Source of the DNA: Methanobacteriota archaeon
GTDB taxonomy: Archaea > Thermoplasmatota > Poseidoniia > Poseidoniales > Thalassarchaeaceae
Direction of reading: 5' to 3'
DNA: 64,000 nt
Assembly (NCBI GenBank): GCA_014239955.1
Contig: JAAZXW010000021.1
Span: 1-64,000, forward strand
The notes below the pieces were generated by a model. That model searched no databases and was not told the DNA's origin. It saw only the letters and a program-made list of their open reading frames with translations. Positions 43,091-53,479 of the stretch are shown one piece after another (the stretch's first letter is position 1; every line of letters starts with the position of its first letter). A program made the translations under genes and the position numbers.

Positions 43091-44833
43091 ATGAGTGAAG
43101 AAAATGGAGTAATATACCGGATTTCCGGACCAGTTGTGACAGCGATAGGGATAGCACCTCGAATGTACGAGGTGGTAAGAGTCGGGAATGAAGGTTTGAT
43201 GGGAGAAGTGATCGAACTGCATGGCGACCAATCAGTGATTCAGGTGTACGAAGAGACATCTGGAATCAGGCCTGGGGAGCCAGTTTTGAGGACGGGTCAG
43301 ACCCTTTCAGTACAACTAGGCCCTGGACTTCTGACACAGATCTACGATGGAATACAGAGACCTCTGCCGAAGCTGGAGGAGACAATGGGTGTCTTCATCA
43401 CCAGAGGTGTTGACGCGGATGGACTAGACCTCGAGAAGAAGTGGGATTTCAACCCGAAAGTTAAGGCTGGAGACGAAGTTTCCGCAGGACATGTCATTGG
43501 GATTGTCCAGGAAACCGAGACTATCGAACACAGAGTGATGATCCCCCCTGGAAAGAGTGGTGTTGTCAGGAGTGTTGAGTCGGGTTCATTCAATATCACC
43601 GAGACAGTGTGCAAGCTAGAGGACGGAACAGAGATAGCGATGATGCAGGAATGGCCAGTAAGACATCCAAGACCATTCATCCAGAAGTACGCTCCTGACG
43701 TCCCACTGATGACTGGGCAGAGGATTCTCGACTTCCTATTCCCACTAGCTAAGGGCGGAACGGCTGGAATTCCTGGTCCTTTTGGTTCAGGAAAAACGGT
43801 GACACAGCAACAGCTTGCCAAGTGGTCAGATGCACAAATAGTGGTCTACATAGGATGTGGGGAAAGGGGTAACGAGATGACGGAAGTCCTCGATGAGTTC
43901 CCGCACCTAATTGATCCGAATACAAACAAGCCTCTGATGAATAGGACTGTGATGATTGCAAACACATCAAACATGCCAGTGGCTGCTAGAGAGGCGTCGG
44001 TGTATACAGGAGTAACGATTGCTGAGTACTTCCGTGACATGGGTTACAACGTAGCCCTGATGGCTGACTCCACTAGCAGATGGGCAGAGGCCATGAGGGA
44101 GATTTCTTCCAGACTAGAGGAGATGCCCGGCGAGGAGGGGTATCCCGCATACCTTTCCAGCAGACTTGCAGAGTTCTACGAGAGAGCTGGCAGGGTTCAG
44201 ACCCTAGCGGGTGATGATGGCTCCGTTTCAGTTATAGGGGCTGTTTCGCCCCCCGGCGGGGATATCTCAGAGCCAGTGAGTCAGGGGACATTGAGGATTG
44301 TGAAGGTTTTCTGGGGATTGGATGCTGGACTAGCAAGACAACGTCACTTCCCAGCTATCAACTGGTTGAGCTCTTACAGCCTATACCCGCAGGCCTTAGA
44401 CCAGTGGTACAGGGACAACATAGCATCCGACTTCCCAGAAGTAAGGACAGAAATTAGCACTCTGCTACAAGTTGAAGCAGAGTTGCAGGAGATTGTTCAG
44501 CTAGTCGGATCGGATGCATTGCCAATTGATCAACAGTTGACTCTTGAAGTTGCCAGAATGATTCGGGAGTACTTCCTACAGCAGAACGCTTTCCATGATG
44601 TGGATACGTACAGCGATCTGAAGCTCCAATACGACATGGCGAGAGCTATTCTGAGCTTCCAAGAGGAAGCAAAGAAGGCTATCGCTGGTGGAGCTCAGCT
44701 CGAAGATGTAGTTAACGTTCCAGCGAGGACTGACCTGATGAGGGGTCGCTTCGAGAAGGGATACAGCGACAAAATAGGAGAATTGGTGTCAGAGATGAGT
44801 AAGCAGATTTCTGCTAGCATGGAGGCAAACTGA
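43091..44833 (+). CDS. atpA: A-type ATP synthase catalytic subunit A
   Basis: A 580-residue catalytic subunit. The beta-barrel is at 1-70, and the bulge domain specific to subunit A at about 110-190. The P-loop is G-P-F-G-S-G-K-T at 229-236 (the archaeal S-loop form), then [16 protein letters not shown] at the catalytic site, and A-V-S-P-P-G-G-D. The coding region starts at the ATG preceded by AAGGAAGTG; the longer frame upstream overlaps atpF. No intein is present at the P-loop, where many archaeal atpA genes carry one. Confidence 0.97.
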   Translation: MSEENGVIYRISGPVVTAIGIAPRMYEVVRVGNEGLMGEVIELHGDQSVIQVYEETSGIRPGEPVLRTGQTLSVQLGPGLLTQIYDGIQRPLPKLEETMGVFITRGVDADGLDLEKKWDFNPKVKAGDEVSAGHVIGIVQETETIEHRVMIPPGKSGVVRSVESGSFNITETVCKLEDGTEIAMMQEWPVRHPRPFIQKYAPDVPLMTGQRILDFLFPLAKGGTAGIPGPFGSGKTVTQQQLAKWSDAQIVVYIGCGERGNEMTEVLDEFPHLIDPNTNKPLMNRTVMIANTSNMPVAAREASVYTGVTIAEYFRDMGYNVALMADSTSRWAEAMREISSRLEEMPGEEGYPAYLSSRLAEFYERAGRVQTLAGDDGSVSVIGAVSPPGGDISEPVSQGTLRIVKVFWGLDAGLARQRHFPAINWLSSYSLYPQALDQWYRDNIASDFPEVRTEISTLLQVEAELQEIVQLVGSDALPIDQQLTLEVARMIREYFLQQNAFHDVDTYSDLKLQYDMARAILSFQEEAKKAIAGGAQLEDVVNVPARTDLMRGRFEKGYSDKIGELVSEMSKQISASMEAN

Positions 44834-44842
44834 GGTGATACA

Positions 44843-46231
44843 ATGAGTGGAAAGGAATACAGAACGATTACAGACGTAAAGGGGCCACTAGTGTTCCTAA
44901 ATAAGACTGAACCAGTGTCTTTTGGAGAGATAGTGCAGCTAAGGCTCAGCGATGGATCAATGAAAAACGGACAAGTTCTGGACACATCTGATGATCAGGT
45001 CATTGTACAAGTCTTCGAAGGGACAGCGTCAGTTGACAGACAGACAGGGGTTAAGTTCCTGGGAGACGTGTTCAAGCTGCCTGTAAGCAAGGGGCTAATC
45101 GGGAGAATCCTTGATGGAGCGGGTAGACCGAGGGATGGTGGGCCAGAGATCGTTGCCGATGATATGGCCGACATAATTGGGGCTGCAATAAACCCATACT
45201 CGCGACAGAGTCCTGAGTCTTTCATACAGACTGGGATTTCAGCAATTGATGCCTGCACATCACTAGTCAGAGGTCAAAAACTACCAATCTTCAGTGCCAG
45301 CGGATTGCCGCACAACGACATCGCATTGCAGATTGCAAGGCAGGCCAAGCTAGTGGACAGCGATGATGACTTCGTGGTCGTCTTCTGTGCAATGGGGATC
45401 ACAGCGGAAGAGTACAACTTCTTCGTTCACGACCTAGAGAGAACGGGGGCACTGGAGAACGCGGCCCTCTTTGTCAACCTGGCAGATGACCCAGCCGTGG
45501 AGAGGCTGATTACCCCTAGACTGGCACTAACAGCTGCCGAGTACCTAGCCTTCGAGCACGACTACCACGTTCTCGTAATCTACACGGACATGACGAACTA
45601 TTGCGAGTCCCTGCGACAAATTGGAGCGGCTAGAGAAGAAGTTCCCGGTAGACGCGGATACCCAGGATACATGTACACGGATCTTGCAATGCTATACGAG
45701 AGAGCGGGGCTAGTCAAAGGCAAGAAGGGATCCATCACACAGTTCCCCATCCTAACCATGCCCGGAGACGACATCACGCATCCAATCCCAGACCTATCAG
45801 GATACATCACTGAAGGACAGATCGTCATCTCGAGAGAGTTGCATCAGAAGGGAATTTATCCGCCGATAAACGTCCTTCCTTCTCTAAGTCGTCTGATGAA
45901 TGCCGGAATTGGACCCGGTAAGACCCGTGAGGACCACAAGTCAGTTTCTGATCAGCTTTACGCAGCCTATGCACAAGGAAGAGAACTCAGAGGTCTGGTG
46001 GCAATTGTCGGCGAGGACGCATTGAATGAGAGAGATCTACAGTTACTCAAGTTCGCCGATATATTCGAGGATCAATTCCTGAGGCAGGGTAGGGACGAGG
46101 ACAGGCCCATCCAAGAAGGAACCCTTGACCTTGCTTGGAACCTATTGTCGAACATCGATACCAAGTTCCTAGTGAGACTAGACCAGAAATGGATTGACAA
46201 GTATCACCCTACGGACAAGAAGGAAGAGTGA
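44843..46231 (+). CDS. atpB: A-type ATP synthase regulatory subunit B
   Basis: A 462-residue non-catalytic nucleotide-binding subunit. It starts with the barrel [11 protein letters not shown], then V-F-E-G-T, P-F-S-type hinge [13 protein letters not shown] and, in place of a classic P-loop, F-S-A-S-G-L-P-H-N, the normal form for [26 protein letters not shown] and [13 protein letters not shown] follow. It starts 9 bases after atpA. Confidence 0.97.
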   Translation: MSGKEYRTITDVKGPLVFLNKTEPVSFGEIVQLRLSDGSMKNGQVLDTSDDQVIVQVFEGTASVDRQTGVKFLGDVFKLPVSKGLIGRILDGAGRPRDGGPEIVADDMADIIGAAINPYSRQSPESFIQTGISAIDACTSLVRGQKLPIFSASGLPHNDIALQIARQAKLVDSDDDFVVVFCAMGITAEEYNFFVHDLERTGALENAALFVNLADDPAVERLITPRLALTAAEYLAFEHDYHVLVIYTDMTNYCESLRQIGAAREEVPGRRGYPGYMYTDLAMLYERAGLVKGKKGSITQFPILTMPGDDITHPIPDLSGYITEGQIVISRELHQKGIYPPINVLPSLSRLMNAGIGPGKTREDHKSVSDQLYAAYAQGRELRGLVAIVGEDALNERDLQLLKFADIFEDQFLRQGRDEDRPIQEGTLDLAWNLLSNIDTKFLVRLDQKWIDKYHPTDKKEE

Positions 46232-46251
46232 GATAACAAGGAGAATGCCAC

Positions 46252-46869
46252 ATGGCCCTAGACATCAAACCGACCAGATCTGAGTTGATCAACCTCAAGA
46301 GGAGAATCAAGCAGACCTCAAGTGGATACAATCTCCTGAAGATGAAGAGGGATGGGCTATTCCACGAGTTCCGGATCCTACTTTCTGAGATGATTTCTGC
46401 TAGGGAGGAATTGGTTGTTACCTTCAGGGATGCAGTTCAGGCAATCAACCTGGCATCCTCGATAGAGGGTGGTTTATCCGTCAAGAGCGCGGCAATAGCC
46501 TCATCCAAGCATCCTGAGGTAGAGGTTTCAAGGCGCAACATAATGGGAGTGGTGGTACCGAAGGTCGAGGGGCAGAACCTGAAGCTCTCAGCAGAGGATA
46601 GAGGCCTTGGGATGGTGGGGGGCTCGCCCTATATCGACGAGGCAGCCGACTCATACTCCCTCTTGGTGGAGAAAGTCGTCAAGGCGGCCGAGATGGAAGC
46701 GACTCTGAAGAGGCTATTGGAAGAGATAGAGGCTACAAAGAGGAGAGTCAATGCGCTTGAATTCAAGGTCATACCAGAGATGAAAGAGGCTCAGACCTTC
46801 ATCCAGCTAAGACTTGAGGAGATGGAAAGGGAGGAGACCTTCCGTCTGAAGCGCTTCAAGAACAAGTGA
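46252..46869 (+). CDS. atpD: A-type ATP synthase subunit D
   Basis: A 205-residue rotor-shaft subunit. Long N- and C-terminal helices form the coiled coil in the A3B3 head. The N-terminal signature P-T-R-S-E-L-I-N-L-K-R-R-I is followed by L-L-K-M-K-R-D-G-L, and the C-terminal one is R-R-V-N-A-L-E-F-K-V-I-P. It is the last conserved gene of the operon. Confidence 0.95.
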   Translation: MALDIKPTRSELINLKRRIKQTSSGYNLLKMKRDGLFHEFRILLSEMISAREELVVTFRDAVQAINLASSIEGGLSVKSAAIASSKHPEVEVSRRNIMGVVVPKVEGQNLKLSAEDRGLGMVGGSPYIDEAADSYSLLVEKVVKAAEMEATLKRLLEEIEATKRRVNALEFKVIPEMKEAQTFIQLRLEEMEREETFRLKRFKNK

Positions 46870-46920
46870 TTTGGACAAGAGTAGGGGTCAAAACTGACAT
46901 CCCTCGAGGAGGGGCAGGAA

Positions 46921-49323
46921 GTGAGCAGCATGCCCGAAGAAATCTTGCTCGATACTGAGACTTGGGGCACGCGTGAGCTTCTAGAGGTGATTGCCTCAAG
47001 ATTCTTCGATCTTGGAAGTGAAGGTGCTTATCCTAATTCCTGGGAAGTTCAGGGAATAGACGAACGAGAAGTGGGGGGACAACTGCTCCAACTCAATATG
47101 CACTTGGGCCCAATGGGATTAATCGGTTCACTAGAGGACAGCAACCCCCCGGTAATGACGATTTCAAGAGTGCCTTCGGGAAGCTCGGTAATGGAAAACT
47201 ATCAGCAAATCGTGCTATGGGCTGTGATGGTGGCATTCATGACTCTAGTGGGATCGCATTGGGTTTCTGAATACGAGTATGGGGGGGGATCTGGGATAAG
47301 CGAAATCTCCCAGTCATTCCTCTTCTTCACAATTCCAGTGATGCTTTCATTCATCCTAGCTAGCTATTGCAGGATATTAGTGGCAAGAAAGAATGGAATT
47401 GAGATTGGACACATTACCCCGATTGTCTTCCCGATCCCTACTTGGTGGCCGTTCGGAATTGTTGGAGCTCTGGGGCAGAGGAAACCGGAGCTTGTCCCAA
47501 TGCCGAATAGAAGGGTCCTGGGCTCTATCGAAGTTGCGGTCCCAATCGTTCTTTTCTTGGCTGGTAGCATTCTGACCGTTTTGGGGCTCATGATGACGTC
47601 AAGTAGCCCTCCAGAACTCACTGCAGCCCCTACAGTCTTCGACACGAACCTACTCACGGGTTATCTGGTCGAGACTTGGATGGGAAGTGAATTGGCAATT
47701 AGGCTACAATGGTTGCATCCGATTGGAATTGCTGGGGTTGGCCTTTCCATCGTTGGTTGGGGGTTGATGCTCCCGATCCCGGGACTACCTGGAGATAGGT
47801 TGCTGTACGCAATTATCGGACCATCCGAGATGAGGAGCGGGCGTACACAGACCTCGATTTTCCTTTTGGTTCTCTTTGTCATGGTAATGGTATTCGCAAC
47901 CGCTAAGTGGACCCCTTGGATTTTCCTAGCATTTGTAGCTGCATGGCAGAGATTCAATCCCGACAGTCTGCCTCAACCAATAATCCTGGACGAACACATC
48001 GGACTGGAAGAGAGATACAGAAGTCGTTTCGTAGCAATTGCAGCAATCGTTCTGCTGGCAGGATTGCCCGGAACCGTCCCTTCGTACGAAATGGAAGACT
48101 ACATTGCTGGAATCCATACCGATGAGTGGCCAGATGAGTTGTATTTCGAAGCAGGGGTCGGAGAGGAGGTTCTCCTAATTCTGGAACCTTGGGGTGTGAT
48201 GCCAGTATCGGGCTGGATACAGTTCAGAGTCGAAGGTTCGGAACCAGATGGTTGGGGGCTGGACTACTCGTGTTCGGAGTTTTCTGAAGTATGCAGATTC
48301 GATGGATTGACGCAGAATGAGATCATTGAACTCCCAATAGTAATCACACCTCCCGAAGAAGATTTTACCCCTCACTTACTCAAGATAATTATTGAGATAT
48401 CTGGCTTCGAGACGGAGCATCTGATAAAACTCTCAAGCCACGGTGATGAGGGTTTTGTTGATTCTTTTTGGGACCTAAGAGAAGACTCCGAGAATCCCAT
48501 TATTTGTTCTGAGATGCATACTGGAGAAGGTGGTGTGATTTCCATTGGAGGTTCTTACTGGGAACTATTGAATGGTAGTAATCTGAGTTCTGGTGTGCAG
48601 GAAGTGTGCCTCAGGGGTCATGAGGGGGCAATTCAGAACTCTGATTTATTCGACGACCAAGGTAGGGCCTTTGGCCCTGGGGTTTACTTGGTCAGGGAAA
48701 ATTCGACAAGTGGCCCTTGGGCAATTCCAATTGATGGTACAGAGCCATTAATCCATGTTGAGGGTGGGCTATGGGTAGTTCCGAGTGAATTTGTAACAGT
48801 AGGGGACGTTCTCTACCACTCAGACTCGGGCTCTCCATTCTGCCCTTCTAGCGATGTTGCAGCGCAAATTAATACGAGTTCGAACTGGTCCGTAGAGATG
48901 GGTAACTACACTGCTATGAGGATCACGGGAAATCTTAGTGGTGAAGGGGAGATTGGTATTGGGGCGGAGGGGTGGCTTGCATTATGTCACAATGACGGAG
49001 CCATGGAGGCATTCAGCATTAGAGAGTCGGTAGATGTCTATGTCCATCCCAATGGATTGTATCGTGGACTTGATGTAGAGGAAATCATGGTCTTCAACAG
49101 GGCATCTGGAAGGATGGATCTTTCTGTAGAGTGGCATGGCGACTCTCCACAAAGCGGAATTTGGGAAGTCGGCATCAGCGACTGGGTTGAATCGGGCGAA
49201 AGCACTTTGATTACAGTGAATGAGGTGGGTCTTTCAAGTCTCGAGAGAGCGGTGTGGGTCACGGCTGATGAGACGGGAATTACGGTTCATCTTTCAGCGA
49301 GATGCCCCTCGGAGGGGTGCTGA
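46921..49323 (+). CDS. Degenerate site-2-protease-like membrane protein with large external domain
   Basis: An 800-residue protein. After a 95-residue soluble part there are about eight helices to residue 385. Their order resembles the EGY/S2P family of intramembrane proteases, including a proline-rich strand before the middle helices, then H-P-I-G-I-A-G and L-P-I-P-G-L-P-G-D-R-L-L-Y-A-I-I-G (family form L-P-x-G-x-L-D-G-G). The zinc site H-E-x-x-H is missing: that helix reads S-Y-C-R-I-L-V-A-R-K. The other 400 residues are beta-rich and probably outside the cell, with Cys pairs. Most likely it is a catalytically dead relative with a structural or sensing role. It is 51 bases after atpD and abuts panE. 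Confidence 0.55.
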   Translation: MSSMPEEILLDTETWGTRELLEVIASRFFDLGSEGAYPNSWEVQGIDEREVGGQLLQLNMHLGPMGLIGSLEDSNPPVMTISRVPSGSSVMENYQQIVLWAVMVAFMTLVGSHWVSEYEYGGGSGISEISQSFLFFTIPVMLSFILASYCRILVARKNGIEIGHITPIVFPIPTWWPFGIVGALGQRKPELVPMPNRRVLGSIEVAVPIVLFLAGSILTVLGLMMTSSSPPELTAAPTVFDTNLLTGYLVETWMGSELAIRLQWLHPIGIAGVGLSIVGWGLMLPIPGLPGDRLLYAIIGPSEMRSGRTQTSIFLLVLFVMVMVFATAKWTPWIFLAFVAAWQRFNPDSLPQPIILDEHIGLEERYRSRFVAIAAIVLLAGLPGTVPSYEMEDYIAGIHTDEWPDELYFEAGVGEEVLLILEPWGVMPVSGWIQFRVEGSEPDGWGLDYSCSEFSEVCRFDGLTQNEIIELPIVITPPEEDFTPHLLKIIIEISGFETEHLIKLSSHGDEGFVDSFWDLREDSENPIICSEMHTGEGGVISIGGSYWELLNGSNLSSGVQEVCLRGHEGAIQNSDLFDDQGRAFGPGVYLVRENSTSGPWAIPIDGTEPLIHVEGGLWVVPSEFVTVGDVLYHSDSGSPFCPSSDVAAQINTSSNWSVEMGNYTAMRITGNLSGEGEIGIGAEGWLALCHNDGAMEAFSIRESVDVYVHPNGLYRGLDVEEIMVFNRASGRMDLSVEWHGDSPQSGIWEVGISDWVESGESTLITVNEVGLSSLERAVWVTADETGITVHLSARCPSEGC

Positions 49324-50274
49324 GTGAAAGTCGCTATCCTGGGAACTGGTGCTCTGGGTGGCGTCATTGCTGGTTGCTTAGCGGATACTCGTGCCGAGTT
49401 GGTATGCGTATCCCGAGGAAGATCAGCTGAACTTATCGAATCCGGACTAGCGATTTTCACACCAGAAGGACCTATGGAGATGATACCCGGGGAGCGATAT
49501 TTCCTAATTGATAGTGAGAAGGGGCCACTGGAGGAGATTGTGTGCGGTTCTTGTGATGTGGCTATTGTCGCCGGAAAGGCAAATTCAACATCTTCACTTT
49601 CTTCCATAGCAGAAGACATACTGTCGGAAAATGGAGTTGCAGTAAGCATCCAAAACGGTCTTGGACATGCAGAAATTATTGCTAGCAGAGTTGGTTGGGA
49701 CAGTGTGATTGGAGGGTCCACCACTCACTCGGCTTGGAGAGATGGGGAAGGTAGCGTGCATTGGACTGGAAGAGGTTCTATTTTCCTAGGCACTATGGAT
49801 GGATCCGAGCCGGATCCGACTACATCAGAGTTTGTTTCTCTTCTGGAAGAGGCTGGTTTGAATCCCAAATGGTCATCCGACATCGAGAAAGAAATCTGGA
49901 GGAAACTGATGATCAACGTCGCGATTAACCCAATATGTGCGATTGCAGGTGTTAGGAACGGGGCTCTGTCCCAAATCCCTGAGCTATGGGCACAATCTCT
50001 CGAGGCGATGAGGGAAGCAGGGTCTGTTGCACGAGCATCTGGGATTGACTTGGGGGTGATGGACAACGAGGAATACCTGAGGAAAGTCGTTACTGCTACT
50101 TCTGAGAATAGAGTCTCGATGCTGCAAGATCTGATGGCAGGAAGGAAAACAGAGATCGATTTTCTTTGTGGGGCAGTAGTTTCAAAGGGCGAGAAACTTG
50201 GAATCCCAACCCCTAGGAACGAGGTTCTTCTTGCACTGGTGAGGGGTATTGAGATGTCCCAGCACCATGAATAA
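49324..50274 (+). CDS. panE: 2-dehydropantoate 2-reductase (ketopantoate reductase)
   Basis: A 316-residue NADPH-dependent reductase, second step of pantoate synthesis. The Rossmann motif G-T-G-A-L-G-G-V is at residues 7-14. N-G-L-G and the catalytic Lys region W-R-K-L-M-I-N-V-A-I-N-P (Lys and Asn) lie in the middle, then E-I-D-F-L-C-G-A-V near the C-terminus, the substrate-binding motif. GTG start directly after the TGA of the preceding gene (TGAGTG), so the two are translated together. PanB is at 14038. Confidence 0.93.
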   Translation: MKVAILGTGALGGVIAGCLADTRAELVCVSRGRSAELIESGLAIFTPEGPMEMIPGERYFLIDSEKGPLEEIVCGSCDVAIVAGKANSTSSLSSIAEDILSENGVAVSIQNGLGHAEIIASRVGWDSVIGGSTTHSAWRDGEGSVHWTGRGSIFLGTMDGSEPDPTTSEFVSLLEEAGLNPKWSSDIEKEIWRKLMINVAINPICAIAGVRNGALSQIPELWAQSLEAMREAGSVARASGIDLGVMDNEEYLRKVVTATSENRVSMLQDLMAGRKTEIDFLCGAVVSKGEKLGIPTPRNEVLLALVRGIEMSQHHE

Positions 50275-50280
50275 GAGGCA

Positions 50281-51174
50281 TCAGCGTTGGCAGGATGAGC
50301 AATAGAAGGTCGACCTGTTAGACTGAACAATTCTCTTGATGGTTCCGAGGCAATCTTCCTTTATGCACCCCAGGCCCTCTCTCCCATAGACTTGGAAGTT
50401 ATGGACGAAATATCCCATCGCTTCTTCGCCATCTACGCCTCTGAAGTCTTGCAGAGTCGAGCCACCCGCATCGATAGCCTCGGTAATCACATCATGGGTA
50501 GCTGCCGTTATCCTTTCCACTCTGCGTGAGACTCCGGATTGACCGGCTACGCTGCTCGCCTTTCTCCTAGGGGAGACCCCTGCTCTGTGCAGAATCTCAC
50601 AAACGTAGATATTCCCGAGCCCGGCAACAACTCGCTGGTCCAGAAGGGCCGACTTGATTGGTGTACTCTTCCCCCTGAGTCCATCGCCTAGTTCCCCTGG
50701 AACAAGATGATTTGGAGTTGGTTCGGGACCAAGGTTGGAGAGCATTTTGTGGCTGTCTTGTTTTGATGTAGGGAAGCAGTCCATGAAGCCAAATCTTCGA
50801 TGATCGGAGTAGACCGCCTTGCTTCCGTTATCTAGGTGGACGACCACCCAATCATGAGGGCCGTCCCCGCTACCGATCGGAGCTCCATTAGAGAATCTCC
50901 CGGGTTTGCTCTCTATTCCTTCTCCGATTAGTGTCCATCTACCAGACATGCCCAAGTGGCAGAGCCACGTTAGGTCACCTTCTAGACGAATTAGCAGATA
51001 CTTTGCTCGACGATCCACTGACTGGCTCAAGCGACCTCGAAGTGATGAAGAGAAATCTCTCGGGAAAGGAAACCTCAGGTCACTACGTCTGAGGTCGACA
51101 GCTGAAATCTTTTGTCCTAGAAGATGTCTTTCCAAACCAAGTCGGACAGTCTCGACTTCAGGTAACTCTGGCAC
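50281..51174 (-). CDS. mutM: Formamidopyrimidine-DNA glycosylase
   Basis: A 297-residue Fpg/MutM repair enzyme, removing 8-oxoguanine and formamidopyrimidines and cutting the abasic site. The start (V/M)-P-E-L-P-E-V-E supplies the catalytic N-terminal Pro2 and Glu3. The lysine R-R-A-K-Y-L-L follows near residue 57, then the H2TH domain with G-L-G-N-I-Y-V, and a C-terminal zinc finger C-x(4)-C plus C-x(2)-C. GTG start. This is the bacterial branch of the family, unusual in archaea, and adds to the SMUG1 and Nfo-like genes in this window. Confidence 0.95.
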   Translation of the reverse strand: MPELPEVETVRLGLERHLLGQKISAVDLRRSDLRFPFPRDFSSSLRGRLSQSVDRRAKYLLIRLEGDLTWLCHLGMSGRWTLIGEGIESKPGRFSNGAPIGSGDGPHDWVVVHLDNGSKAVYSDHRRFGFMDCFPTSKQDSHKMLSNLGPEPTPNHLVPGELGDGLRGKSTPIKSALLDQRVVAGLGNIYVCEILHRAGVSPRRKASSVAGQSGVSRRVERITAATHDVITEAIDAGGSTLQDFRGVDGEEAMGYFVHNFQVYGREGLGCIKEDCLGTIKRIVQSNRSTFYCSSCQR

Positions 51175-51254
51175 GCATATTGGTCATAGAGGTGGGCCAT
51201 TACCTTTCGGAATATATTCGACAACGTTATCCCCCAATACCTGTCCGTATTTTC

Positions 51255-51659
51255 ATGGAAGAGGGTGATGTCCCAGATTGGGTTTCTTCAGAAGGGTCAA
51301 CGGAGAATCCCCCTGAGACCGTGATTCTTGAAGGGAGTCCGGCTGTTTCGAACCAAGCCCCTGAGCAAATCTACGTCCAGGGGCATGGTGGTCCCGGGAT
51401 GATCCCCCCTCAGACTAATGCAGTTCTGGCCCTAGTCTTTGGTATTCTGGGCTTAGTGATGTGCTCGGTATGCACTGCAGTGCCAGGCCTAATCCTAGCA
51501 AATGGGGCTCTCGCAACAACGAATCAATACCCCGGACATCCCGACCAAGGAATGGCAAAGGCTGCAAAGATTATCTCTTGGATAGGCATTGGCCTATTCA
51601 TACTGGTTGTGTTGTTCTATGGGGTGCTGTTTGCAGCCGTAATCGCATCAGAAGCCTGA
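51255..51659 (+). CDS. Small membrane protein with DUF4190-like helical hairpin
   Basis: A 134-residue protein starting M-E-E-G-D-V. It has a hydrophilic N-terminal half with Pro/Gln and two hydrophobic helices: A-V-L-A-L-V-F-G-I-L-G-L-V-M (about 60-85) and the final 25 residues. The pair, with N-G-A-L-A-T between and a K-A-A-K-I-I-S-W-I-G start of the second helix, is the pattern of the DUF4190 family. Function unknown. It overlaps the convergent fibrillarin gene by 43 bases. Confidence 0.65.
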   Translation: MEEGDVPDWVSSEGSTENPPETVILEGSPAVSNQAPEQIYVQGHGGPGMIPPQTNAVLALVFGILGLVMCSVCTAVPGLILANGALATTNQYPGHPDQGMAKAAKIISWIGIGLFILVVLFYGVLFAAVIASEA

Positions 51660-52351
51660 GCGCAAGAGAATACCACATGTTGCTCTTCCAATCCAGTCAA
51701 GTCGATTCTCTCTAACAGAACTAGATCAGACTCTCTTAGTATCCGCTCCGCCTTCTGGAACCTTAAGTTGTCATTGCCCTCGGATGACCTCTCGCTTGCT
51801 GCCTTCAAGCTAAGAATGCCGATCCCCCCAGGAGTGAGAAAGGTAGTTGCCATTCTTACGAAAGTCTGGGCCTGGTCTGCTATGCTGAGATCCTGATGAA
51901 TCCAATTTGCCTTCCCTCTGATGAATGCGGCGACCTGTGCGGGCTTCCTTGCATCGCCTAATACTGGAACCAGCCCCGCTCTCCTATCAGAGAGAGTTAC
52001 GAGATCCCGGACCATACGAGGAGATATCTCCACTGCTACCACCTGTCCACCATGATGGTTATCGGCACCACAAACAAAATCGTGTATGTGACTGACAGTC
52101 CCACCGCTGGAAGCACCGAGATACAGGCATGTTGATCCCGGATCTGGTAGAAGAGAAGATGGTTCGGAACTGGTTCTGAGTAATGCAGCGGCTACCTTAG
52201 ACTTGGTAGGATCCCATCGCCTCCACTCAATTCTACCATCTCTTTTCCTCCTTTCACCCCTTACTGAAATTCCTTTCACGGCATTCCTAGTCCAAAGGGT
52301 TCGTCCTTCCCTTCGGACTCCCCAAACAATAGATTTTGCCTTGTTAGCCAT
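51617..52351 (-). CDS. flpA: Fibrillarin-like rRNA/tRNA 2'-O-methyltransferase
   Basis: A 244-residue catalytic subunit of the C/D box RNP, which methylates 2'-OH of rRNA and tRNA as directed by guide RNAs. The motifs W-D-P-x-x-S-K-x-A-A-A, Y-L-G-A-S-S-G-G-T-V-S-H (SAM site), V-A-V-E-I-S-P-R and I-H-Q-D-L-S are all in place. It lies 4 bases after the NOP5 gene on the same strand, its usual archaeal partner. Confidence 0.95.
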   Translation of the reverse strand: MANKAKSIVWGVRREGRTLWTRNAVKGISVRGERRKRDGRIEWRRWDPTKSKVAAALLRTSSEPSSLLPDPGSTCLYLGASSGGTVSHIHDFVCGADNHHGGQVVAVEISPRMVRDLVTLSDRRAGLVPVLGDARKPAQVAAFIRGKANWIHQDLSIADQAQTFVRMATTFLTPGGIGILSLKAASERSSEGNDNLRFQKAERILRESDLVLLERIDLTGLEEQHVVFSCAQASDAITAANSTP

Positions 52352-52354
52352 TCC

Positions 52355-53356
52355 TCATCTCCTCTTAGGGGGTTTAGGGAACTTTGTCTTTATTGCCTCA
52401 ATCTCACCATTTATCTCATCTATCTGAGATTTCCCCCAAGCCTCTCCATCGAAGTGGTCGACTCTCACCGCAATGCTTGCCTTTCCCGCTAGATATCGTG
52501 CAATCTTTCCCCGGACCCACCTGGGAGATCGGCTCACTTGTGGCATGGAGAATAGTACAGACCCGTGTTTTGGAGGGGGTGCTCCCCTTCTGTGTGCAGA
52601 CATGGCAGCATGAGCACCGAGAACCTGGAGTGAGCCAGAAGGCATTCGGGCTAGCCTCTCCCTCCCTCCGGCTAGGGCGATCAGCTTGGCAGCAGATATT
52701 GGTCCCAGAAGGGCGCTTAGGGATGGGACGTGAATGGTTGCTATTTCCCTAATTGAGACCTCCAATTGTTCGAGTATGTCAGAAGAAGAGGACACGGCTA
52801 AAGCATGTGAAACCATAGATGACCATTCGGAATCTGAAGGGAGGTGCTTTGGCGGGTTTACTCCGAGTTTCTCTGATGCTTCGGCGATGGATTGTGAAGA
52901 GGAGATAGCAGAGGGAATCTCGTCCCTCTGAGAATCAAGGTCAGCCTCGGTGATGAATAATCCGGCCCACTCAATACAACGTGATTCTGAAGTCGTCCAA
53001 GAGGATCTTGCTTCCAGAGTTGCTGAGACTAGCATGTCAAGCCTCCTATCCATGTCTCCAGAAGATTCGGCGACTCCCATCTTCGCTAATGTCAGTGTGG
53101 CTCTCCGGAAGAGTTCATCCGGTTCTTCCGCCTTCGGCCAATTTGGATCTGATAGAGAACCAAGGGGATCTATTGCGGCATCTGGGAATCTCCCGGCAAG
53201 TGTGATAACCTCTGGAAGTTTTCGACCTTGTTGGATCTTCAATAGTCGTTTAGCCACGCCAGATGGGGACATTGGGCCGTCCCATACTATCTCATCGACA
53301 ATGTTTCCCTGATCATCGACTACACGTGACAGACGCCAATCGAAGTGAATTTCCAT
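52355..53356 (-). CDS. nop5: NOP5/NOP56 C/D box RNP scaffold protein
   Basis: A 333-residue protein that bridges guide RNA, L7Ae and fibrillarin. N-terminal domain about 1-90, central coiled coil about 100-195, then the NOP domain with I-A-T-I-H-V-P-S-L-S-A-L-L-G, A-A-K-L-I-A-L-A-G-G, P-S-G-S-L-Q-V-L-G-A and the basic C-terminal part K-H-G. The ATG before E-I-H-F-D-W is chosen. It is coupled with fibrillarin. Confidence 0.93.
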   Translation of the reverse strand: MEIHFDWRLSRVVDDQGNIVDEIVWDGPMSPSGVAKRLLKIQQGRKLPEVITLAGRFPDAAIDPLGSLSDPNWPKAEEPDELFRRATLTLAKMGVAESSGDMDRRLDMLVSATLEARSSWTTSESRCIEWAGLFITEADLDSQRDEIPSAISSSQSIAEASEKLGVNPPKHLPSDSEWSSMVSHALAVSSSSDILEQLEVSIREIATIHVPSLSALLGPISAAKLIALAGGRERLARMPSGSLQVLGAHAAMSAHRRGAPPPKHGSVLFSMPQVSRSPRWVRGKIARYLAGKASIAVRVDHFDGEAWGKSQIDEINGEIEAIKTKFPKPPKRR

Positions 53357-53479
53357 AGCCCTCCCAAACAGCACGATGGCTTGAACGGTGCGGATTATGT
53401 ATGAAAGAATAGACGAATAGTTGAATAGTCGGCAGGCTCAGCGATGTTCGGTTCTCGTTAATTCGGTAAGGTGAGAGAG

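Noticed and set aside
43775..43800. Possible intein at the atpA P-loop
   Set aside because: The P-loop and the adjacent residues are continuous; no splicing motifs are present.
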